The translations under genes and the position numbers were made by a program. Source: a virus. From it: a stretch of 35,188 bases of DNA. Of the stretch, positions 30,524 through 35,188 are shown piece by piece. The stretch spans positions 1-35,188 of IMG/VR virus record IMGVR_UViG_3300037504_000875; one strand, written 5' to 3'. Position 1 is the first letter of the stretch. Every line of letters starts with the position of its first letter. Under the pieces are notes generated by a model. It was given only the letters and a program-made list of their open reading frames with translations. It made no database searches and had not been told where the DNA came from.

Positions 30524-30712
30524 TTAAACTATTGTTTTTATTATTTCTTCAGAGCTGAAGCACACAGACGCGGCTCCATCTTCCCTGACTGCAACAAATG
30601 CCCGATCTTCTCCAATGCCATCCGTACAGCGCACCGTATAATCATGATCGTTGGTTTTGAAGCGTGCCACCTCCCCAACCTCTAATGATCTTATTTGCTC
30701 AATCCAATCCAA
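30524..30712 (-). CDS. 62-aa protein behind a consensus promoter
   Basis: The TTG at 30712 has AGGAGG 5 nt upstream. The longer GTG frame would start inside the promoter -10 box, so the shorter start is preferred. DWIEQIRSLEVGEVARFKTN, then a small beta region (HDYTVRCTDGIGEDRAFVAV) ending EIIKTIV. Unrecognised. The promoter immediately upstream implies it is expressed from its own start. Confidence 0.6.
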   Translation of the reverse strand: MDWIEQIRSLEVGEVARFKTNDHDYTVRCTDGIGEDRAFVAVREDGAASVCFSSEEIIKTIV

Positions 30713-30735
30713 AACCACCTCCTGATTTTTGACTA

Positions 30736-30763
30736 TTATACTCCTCACAAAACATTTGTCAAG
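30736..30763 (-). promoter_or_regulatory. Sigma70-like promoter (TTGACA-16-TATAAT)
   Basis: TTGACA at 30758-30763, a 16-nt spacer, TATAAT at 30736-30741, all exact consensus hexamers on the minus strand. Predicted transcription start is about 30729, giving a leader of about 17 nt. The 16 bp AAAACATTTGTCAAGT (plus strand) around the -35 box also occurs in the two repeats at 30954 and 34624. Confidence 0.8.
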
Positions 30764-30953
30764 TCAAATTTTCTTCCCTTATTTGCCGCTCAATCATATT
30801 GTGAGTTTCACAAAGCCTTGCGTCAAGATCTCTTAAAAACACACCTGCTATTTCTTTCAATAGCTCTCTTTTCCTTAAGGTTAGTTCGAGACCTATTCGC
30901 GTCTTTAATATTGATCTTTTTGGGATTCTTCTTTCCAAATTTGCATATTCCAT
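30759..30953 (-). CDS. Unrecognised basic 64-aa protein
   Basis: ATG at 30953 a few nt after the 36-bp repeat; there is no clear ribosome site. A basic helical protein (LERRIPKRSILKTRIGLELT, LRKRELLKEIAGVFLRDLDA) whose stop lies within the promoter of the next gene. It could be a small DNA-binding regulator, but no HTH is evident. Confidence 0.55.
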   Translation of the reverse strand: MEYANLERRIPKRSILKTRIGLELTLRKRELLKEIAGVFLRDLDARLCETHNMIERQIREENLT

Positions 30954-30989
30954 CGTACACTCTCACTTCTTAAAACATTTGTCAAGTTA
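30954..30989 (-). promoter_or_regulatory. 36-bp repeat with a TTGACA box, copy 1
   Basis: One base differs from 34624-34659. It holds TTGACA at 30980-30985, but the best -10 candidates (GAGTGT, TGTACG) are poor at allowed spacing. It lies directly before the ATG at 30953. It may be a phage-specific promoter or operator. The gene would then have almost no leader. Confidence 0.5.
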
Positions 30990-31016
30990 TACCTTGTGGA
31001 TACAATCTTTATCTCC

Positions 31017-31649
31017 CTATTCCTTCCGGGCCGCCAACCCAAAAGTTCGCTCTACTCCATTCAGGGAAGCCCTGCACCAATCCAAAAGCTCTTCAAGATC
31101 GCCCACCCTACTTCGTATTGACTTAACAGAACTAATGCTCTCATCAACACTCTTAGACAGGTCAGCCAAAGTAGCCACTGCGTGGGGAGCCCCAGTTCTG
31201 GTAGTAAGTATTTTCTGTGCTATTTCACACGCATCTTCCATACCAATCCGTATACTCTTTAAATCTTCTCCATCCTCGCTTATCTCAAATACTACATCAG
31301 GTATACATTTGTCTCTGGAAACTACGAGTGTACTTTTTTCTCTTTTTCCCTTGGGGAATATTACTGTGGCCTCAGGGGCCTCGTACAAGAATGCCCATGC
31401 TGTTTCGAACGGCTCTATTATGGGCTCGGGAATCTCCTCTTCATATAGCTCCCACTCGTCGCTATGATAACCACCAAATAGATAACAACCAACCTCGAGC
31501 CACCCCACCTGATCCGGTTCTGAGTCAGCCGATTTAAAAAACACGCAGTTCTGTTCGAGGTTAAGATAAAACCTTTCGGCCTTTGCCCACCCTTTTCTGC
31601 GTATTGGTTTACCTTCCCTTAGCGCTTCGTATGCTTCTTTTCCTGTCAT
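31017..31649 (-). CDS. 210-aa protein with a DUF2829/Tad2-like N-terminal domain
   Basis: ATG with AAGGAGG upstream. MTGKEAYEALREGKPIRRKG then WAKAERFYLNLEQ ... GYHSDEWELYEEE at 1-72 follows the A...L..G..I.R.GW ... F..L ... DW.LYE layout of DUF2829. That family contains Tad2, which binds the Thoeris signalling molecule. Residues 75-140 are unrecognised; the C-terminus is helical (SVDESISSVKSIRSRVGDLE). The second part is absent from single-domain DUF2829 proteins. Anti-defence function is a testable inference only. Confidence 0.55.
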   Translation of the reverse strand: MTGKEAYEALREGKPIRRKGWAKAERFYLNLEQNCVFFKSADSEPDQVGWLEVGCYLFGGYHSDEWELYEEEIPEPIIEPFETAWAFLYEAPEATVIFPKGKREKSTLVVSRDKCIPDVVFEISEDGEDLKSIRIGMEDACEIAQKILTTRTGAPHAVATLADLSKSVDESISSVKSIRSRVGDLEELLDWCRASLNGVERTFGLAARKE

Positions 31650-31666
31650 TTTGTCCTCCTTGTTCC

Positions 31667-32173
31667 TTAATCAACTTCACGGTTAACCCATTTCCCATCA
31701 ACAAAATCAATCCTTTTTTTCCCAACTAATTCACACATATCATAGGGGACATCATACCCTGGGCATTCAGTTGTTAACCACCCCCCCTCAAGCCCACACA
31801 CCTTGCAGAGGCGTAAGCCACCTTCACAAATGGGGCAATAATGGTAATCACGAATTGGATCATCACAGCCACATTCCCCTGGGGCTAGGAAAGAGTGTTC
31901 ACGCTTGGCCTCTTGCGCCTCTTTTGTGCATTTTCTTTCTTTTAAATCCTTCTTTAGTGTGTTGAGCATTTTAGCTAGATCTCGTGATATCGAAGCATTT
32001 GGAAAACTATCTGGGCGTACTAAAGCCATGTCTACAGTTGAATAAGCACAAAAATCACAAAGCCAATAGATTTTATATGGATCATTGACATATCTGCGCA
32101 TCTCGTGACTCTCGCATTCAACGTTATCAGTCCCGCATCCATCACATGTTCTTACTTCCCGTTTTTCTAACAT
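31667..32173 (-). CDS. 168-aa zinc-knuckle phage protein
   Basis: ATG with AAGGAGGG upstream. CDGCGTDNVEC near 10 and CDFC near 39 form a first knuckle. ECGCDDPIRDYHYCPICEGG near 100-119, then LCKVCGLEGGWLTTECPGYD near 122-141. The end, KRIDFVDGKWVNR, matches a C-terminal pattern I recall from many phage proteins (LTTECPG ... G..DF.DGKW). So the C-terminal 50 residues belong to a small widespread phage zinc-binding family of unknown function. Confidence 0.7.
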   Translation of the reverse strand: MLEKREVRTCDGCGTDNVECESHEMRRYVNDPYKIYWLCDFCAYSTVDMALVRPDSFPNASISRDLAKMLNTLKKDLKERKCTKEAQEAKREHSFLAPGECGCDDPIRDYHYCPICEGGLRLCKVCGLEGGWLTTECPGYDVPYDMCELVGKKRIDFVDGKWVNREVD

Positions 32174-32244
32174 ATCAACCCTCCTTACTATAGTTTACAG
32201 CCTGATTAGATCTTCACCCATCCAAGCTTATCCCCTTCATTCTA

Positions 32245-32487
32245 TTACTCCTTCAGCTCCATTGTTCCATCTACGTTATCATCAAACTTCCACTTCCACG
32301 CAAGATCCCAAAACAAATTAATAGTCGAAGTGTCCCAGCCCCTTATTGCAGAAACCCACCAGGGCCCAGTTATTTTACTAAAAACATCATCGCTAATTTG
32401 TTTAGAGACAGTTTCAGATAATCTATCTTGTAAACTATACTCGAGTGGCTGTCTGAGATATTTATCAGTTAACAAACCCTTCTTCAT
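32245..32487 (-). CDS. 80-aa truncated paralogue of the 148-aa gene upstream
   Basis: ATG with AAGGGGG upstream. SDDVFSKITGPWWVSAIRGW, then TSTINLFWDLAWKWKF aligns with ICGSNEWITTTVKGF... DTTITLFLNWLKPW of the next gene. After ELKE there are two stops, then the same frame continues with NEGDKLGWVKI and a stop near 32207, echoing the other gene's ending DDNKNGWVRI. So the gene lost its C-terminal end by a nonsense mutation or is decaying. Function unknown. Confidence 0.6.
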   Translation of the reverse strand: MKKGLLTDKYLRQPLEYSLQDRLSETVSKQISDDVFSKITGPWWVSAIRGWDTSTINLFWDLAWKWKFDDNVDGTMELKE

Positions 32488-32535
32488 TTTGTTTCCCCCT
32501 TCTTTCTGTATTCAACAAATATTTTATCAGTCTCG

Positions 32536-32982
32536 TCAGATTCTCACCCATCCATTTTTATTGTCATCAGGGAAGTGCGGTTCATCAGGACCAAACGGCC
32601 CAACTGGATTAAAATACAAAGCGGGAATATGATCATAAGTATCATTGAAGCTGCAACCTAGATAGTTCCAAATACCCTGGCCCTCTATCCAAGGCTTTAA
32701 CCAATTCAGGAATAGCGTTATAGTAGTATCGCCACCGCGCACACAAGTAAAACCTTTAACGGTAGTAGTGATCCACTCATTGCTACCGCATATTTCAACA
32801 AATTGTGGCTCATTATCCATCCGATCAAATATCCTGTGCCAGTATTCATCCTGAAAGTAAGGGTGTTGTGGTATTGTCAAATGATCCACTCTCCCTCGTT
32901 GAAGATTCATTAGCAAATTCCTCACCTCATATGGTGAGTTAACCAGTTTAAAGTCAAACCAAAAATCTGTGTAAGATCCCAT
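32536..32982 (-). CDS. 148-aa protein, full-length paralogue of the 80-aa gene
   Basis: ATG at 32982 with GGAGG upstream. YTDFWFDFKLVNSPYEVRNL, then TIPQHPYFQDEYWHRIFDRM, and ITTTVKGFTCVRGGDTTITL followed by FLNWLKPWI, ending DDNKNGWVRI. Trp/Tyr rich, no membrane segment or known motif. The duplicated pair lies in tandem. Confidence 0.65.
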   Translation of the reverse strand: MGSYTDFWFDFKLVNSPYEVRNLLMNLQRGRVDHLTIPQHPYFQDEYWHRIFDRMDNEPQFVEICGSNEWITTTVKGFTCVRGGDTTITLFLNWLKPWIEGQGIWNYLGCSFNDTYDHIPALYFNPVGPFGPDEPHFPDDNKNGWVRI

Positions 32983-33003
32983 TACGCCCTCCAATTGTCA
33001 TTG

Positions 33004-33207
33004 TCATCGCCCCCCAAACTCTTGCTCAATATACTCAGCGGCTAAGCCGTCATCAACAACTCCCCTGCGACAATGATTCACTAAATTCCTCAACTGGCTT
33101 ACCTCTAAGTCAGTCTGCTCCCATGACCTTAGCTCAATAGCTTCTTCCAAGTTTCGTAAGCGACATTCCTTTTCCAACCATTCTACTTCCATCATAAAAA
33201 CAGGCAT
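33004..33207 (-). CDS. Unrecognised 67-aa protein
   Basis: ATG with AAGGAGAG upstream, overlapping the previous stop. Acidic helical peptide: EVEWLEKECRLRNLEEAIEL, then SQLRNLVNHCRRGVVDDG, ending EYIEQEFGGR. No motif. Confidence 0.6.
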   Translation of the reverse strand: MPVFMMEVEWLEKECRLRNLEEAIELRSWEQTDLEVSQLRNLVNHCRRGVVDDGLAAEYIEQEFGGR

Positions 33208-33500
33208 TATTTGTCTCTCCTTTGGTTTAGTTTGTCCATTATTTCCGCCATCATTTCTATAGGGCTGTAGTTTCGGTATTTCTCGCGCTCCTTGTAATCC
33301 TCTACCTCTTCCGGGGTAGGGCCCACATTTCCGAACGGTAATCCACAGCTTTTACACTTCATCTCATTAAATATCTTTTGCCCCCTTTGATCGTTATAAA
33401 ATGATCTTATTACGTGAAAAGGCACCGTAATAAGCCGCCCGCACTCACATCTGTACCAAGCCTTCTGACTCATGTAGTCATCTTTTGTCTTAGTGACCAT
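33207..33500 (-). CDS. 97-aa zinc-ribbon protein
   Basis: ATG at 33500 with AGGAGGAGG upstream. WYRCECGRLITVPFHVIRSF near 16-35 and NEMKCKSCGLPFGNVGP near 45-61 form a four-Cys zinc ribbon. A charged tail with KYRNYSPIEMMAEIMDKLN follows. Likely DNA- or protein-binding; no specific family. Confidence 0.65.
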   Translation of the reverse strand: MVTKTKDDYMSQKAWYRCECGRLITVPFHVIRSFYNDQRGQKIFNEMKCKSCGLPFGNVGPTPEEVEDYKEREKYRNYSPIEMMAEIMDKLNQRRDK

Positions 33501-33513
33501 TATCCTCCTCCTT

Positions 33514-33885
33514 CTAGTAAGTCTCACAACTAATATGAGATTCAAAACCGGGAGCGTCTCTCTTGACGCCAAAAAGTTTTTGGATCTTCCCTTTTAAGTT
33601 AATAATATAATTTAGGCTAACTTCTCCCATTTTAGCAATTAAAACACCACCAGTTTCGTCCACATTAATTTCTAACCACAATCTTGGAGGACCTAGCCCC
33701 TCAAGGTAAACCACAGCTACTTCTAGTCCTGCGCGTCTTTCAAACTGACAAGGGTGTTTAATCACAAGATTATGGGGATTGTCGTCCATCAAAACGTTTA
33801 ATTCTATTCCCCTAATAAGAGCCTTCATAAATTCTGACTTTTCTCTTTTATGCGCCTTGTCTAATCTTTCTCTAAGCGTTTTCAT
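33514..33885 (-). CDS. Unrecognised 123-aa protein
   Basis: ATG at 33885 after a G-rich ribosome site; a longer frame upstream overlaps the 58-aa gene. TLRERLDKAHKREKSEFMKA, then IELNVLMDDNPHNLVIKHPC, AGLEVAVVYLEGLGPPRLWL, EINVDETGGVLIAKMGEVSL. Alternating beta strands after a basic helix; no motif. Confidence 0.6.
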   Translation of the reverse strand: MKTLRERLDKAHKREKSEFMKALIRGIELNVLMDDNPHNLVIKHPCQFERRAGLEVAVVYLEGLGPPRLWLEINVDETGGVLIAKMGEVSLNYIINLKGKIQKLFGVKRDAPGFESHISCETY

Positions 33886-33913
33886 CTCCCCCCCCCTTTC
33901 TCTATAAAGTCTT

Positions 33914-34090
33914 TTATCTAGTGGCTCCAATCTTCATCTCCCTTTTTATTTCTTCATTCAAAAACACTAACAGCTCCCTACCGAGAGAATCGGACCTCCT
34001 CGTCACCTCCCTTGTCATTAAATAATTAGGATCATCAAAAGAGGCAGTGCCGTAGAGAATATAAAAATTATCCAAATCTATTTTCTCCAT
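33914..34090 (-). CDS. 58-aa protein, paralogue of the gene at 29969
   Basis: ATG at 34090 with AGGAGGAGA upstream, stop TAA. EKIDLDNFYILYGTASFDDP, then NYLMTREVTRRSDSLGRELL, VFLNEEIKREMKIGATR. The pattern M.K.DL..F ... D.PN.L..E ... ELL.FL...I..E is shared with the 66-aa protein about 4 kb downstream. It overlaps the previous gene's region. Unrecognised function. Confidence 0.65.
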   Translation of the reverse strand: MEKIDLDNFYILYGTASFDDPNYLMTREVTRRSDSLGRELLVFLNEEIKREMKIGATR

Positions 34091-34117
34091 CAAGCTCTCC
34101 TCCTATGTCTATTATAT

Positions 34118-34603
34118 CTAAATGGCAGTAATCTCATTCTTACTCACCCTTGCCTCTCTATCAAGATTTTCTATAAACCTAAACGCGAGCGCCTCCCTTG
34201 GGTTGGCCGGATAACTTAGAGCAGAAATTTCTGGCCTTTCTGTTTTTATAATCCTCATATCAATAAACATCTTAACCTTAAGATGCTCAAACTCCGCCGT
34301 CACTGGCAGTTCACCACAATCATAATAAACCTCGAAAACGTTATCTATAGCGGTCGTCAAGCCCCTTGTCATCTCCAAGAAAGACGATACTCCATTTGAG
34401 CTAAGCCACCCCTCAAGAAAACCTTCTATCTCCTTTGTTGTTTTGGTGGACGACACTTTTTTAGAATCTACCGGTAGGCCGAGCGCTATAAGAGCAAGCT
34501 CAGCTTCAACCTGTTTCAACTTACCTATGGGAATTTTTTCCAAGTCCAAATAAGCATACTCAACCAGCTTGTTTAAGTTGTTAAATCTATCCTTAGAATT
34601 CAT
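34118..34603 (-). CDS. Unrecognised 161-aa protein, first gene of the operon
   Basis: ATG at 34603 with GGAGGGG upstream; a longer start enters the 36-bp repeat. Helical opening (NSKDRFNNLNKLVEYAYLDL, then KLKQVEAELALIALGLP), middle VSSTKTTKEIEGFLEGWLSS, then beta/alpha sequence with AEFEHLKVKMFIDMRIIKTE and REALAFRFIENLDREA. No membrane span or known motif. It is the first gene downstream of the right-edge regulatory region. Confidence 0.6.
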   Translation of the reverse strand: MNSKDRFNNLNKLVEYAYLDLEKIPIGKLKQVEAELALIALGLPVDSKKVSSTKTTKEIEGFLEGWLSSNGVSSFLEMTRGLTTAIDNVFEVYYDCGELPVTAEFEHLKVKMFIDMRIIKTERPEISALSYPANPREALAFRFIENLDREARVSKNEITAI

Positions 34604-34623
34604 CTTGCTTCCCCTCCTTCCTT

Positions 34624-34659
34624 CGTATACTCTCACTTCTTAAAACATTTGTCAAGTTA
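34624..34659 (-). promoter_or_regulatory. 36-bp repeat with a TTGACA box, copy 2
   Basis: One mismatch to 30954-30989. TTGACA at 34650-34655; TATACG lies 20 nt further, too far for a normal spacer, and AGTATA fits at 18 nt. It stands 20 bp before the ATG of the 161-aa gene. Confidence 0.5.
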
Positions 34660-34680
34660 AAAAGTAAAAATACTGGTGTG

Positions 34681-34716
34681 TAAAAAGGGGGGAGGGACTC
34701 CCATCTCAACCCCCTT
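34681..34716 (-). terminator. Rho-independent terminator upstream of the operon
   Basis: On the minus strand AAGGGGG pairs with CCCCCTT around an inner GGGA/TCCC stem, followed by TTTTTA. It would stop transcription coming from the right before the 161-aa operon. Confidence 0.6.
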
Positions 34717-34756
34717 CTCCTTAGAAAAACAAAAAAACCCCACCCCCCTTACGACG

Positions 34757-34816
34757 AATTTATTTTAATCATTTGATCTGCCAATTTATTTTAATCGTTG
34801 TTTGCTGATCTGCCAA
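34757..34816. repeat. Two AT-rich direct repeats in the right intergenic region
   Basis: AATTTATTTTAATC ... GATCTGCCAA occurs at 34757-34784 and 34783-34816, the second with an insertion in the middle. No gene was found in 34717-34920. Confidence 0.7.
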
Positions 34817-34921
34817 GGGATCTATCTTATTTATTGGCCCATTGATCTAATTACTTCTTTACCAGGGAATTAATTAATACTTCAGTTCTCCACGGGGGCG
34901 TCCTCAGAACTACTAAAATAC

Positions 34922-35187
34922 TTAATACCTGTTTTCCTTATTAAATAAATTTTCTAACAATGGGATACAAAAATAATTCACATCGCCCTTTTCGTCTATT
35001 TCTCTCAGGGCATTATGATAGGAAATAATCAGTGTAGCCCTTTTTTGATCCTGCTTCTCTCAGGTTTTGCAGCTGGGGTGTTAGGCTGTAAAATTTTTAT
35101 CTCCTTATCTTTATTATTAAATAAATTTTCTGAGGGGTGTCTGCCACTAAAACAACTCACATGGCTTGTGATGGTCTTGGAGGTTGG
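34922..35187 (-). pseudogene. Broken frame at the right edge, with a duplicated element
   Basis: A minus-strand frame open from the edge (with GRHPSENLFNNKDKEIKI, then LQPNTPAAKPERSRIKKG) stops at 35029. The frame one base back from the AAAAAAGGG run then continues (LIISYHNALREIDEKGDVNY, LLENLFNKENRY) to 34922. The two parts share ENLFN, and a segment CTGAGAGAA....GGGC is repeated, so it is either a frameshifted gene or duplicated remains. Unrecognised. Confidence 0.35.
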
Positions 35188-35188
35188 G

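Noticed and set aside
34960-35030. Plus-strand 22-codon ORF starting MGYKNNSH
   Set aside because: Too short, no ribosome site, lies opposite the remnant frame.

Overview
The window looks like part of the genome of a tailed double-stranded DNA bacteriophage (Caudoviricetes). It carries an HK97-fold major capsid protein, an S78-type prohead protease, a portal fused to a MuF domain, the nuclease half of a large terminase, nucleotide-metabolism genes, a tRNA, and many small unrecognised ORFs. Virtually every gene is on the minus strand, so transcription runs from high to low coordinates. Genes are packed tightly, with strong AGGAGG-type ribosome sites and many ATG, GTG or TTG starts that overlap the preceding stop codon. 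This indicates a bacterial host, but nothing in the sequence identifies which one.

In transcription order, about 34.6-22.3 kb is an accessory region of small genes. It holds zinc-ribbon proteins, two DUF2829/Tad2-like candidates, a YkgJ-type cysteine-cluster protein, a MazG-like protein, a repeated IKEIVAKYLKENG family, several paralogous pairs, and flavin-dependent thymidylate synthase (thyX). Two compact stem-loop arrays here, and a third isolated hairpin, resemble right ends of IS200/IS605 elements (the TnpB guide-RNA scaffold). No tnpB is visible in the window. Two of them abut gene 5' ends that look damaged. A 36-bp repeat containing TTGACA precedes two genes, and a consensus sigma70-like promoter precedes a third.

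From 22.3 to 19.0 kb come a dCTP deaminase/dUTPase-fold protein, a tRNA-Gln(TTG) followed by a 92-nt structured segment, a small membrane protein, the terminase nuclease domain without an ATPase domain, a homing-endonuclease-like ORF, and a tandem HTH protein.

From 18.9 to 1.5 kb lies the head operon. It begins with three large, repetitive, glycine/alanine-rich proteins built from recurring short modules. Two of the three lie upstream of the portal and one lies between the portal and the protease. The rest of the operon is portal-MuF, protease, a 911-residue and a 729-residue protein that share a zinc ribbon, the major capsid protein, and a Bbp16-like capsid-associated protein. A terminator and two further stem-loops follow. 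One of the large proteins ends on an A9 run that joins exactly to the next open frame, suggesting slippage to a fusion protein of about 813 residues.

The left edge holds an unrecognised gene and the start of a family-2-like glycosyltransferase. The right edge holds a terminator, AT-rich repeats and remains of a broken reading frame.

The most unusual features are the modular repeat proteins with their A9 junction, the capsid-like motif shared between the major capsid protein and the 911-residue protein, the TnpB-less right-end-like arrays, and the split terminase.
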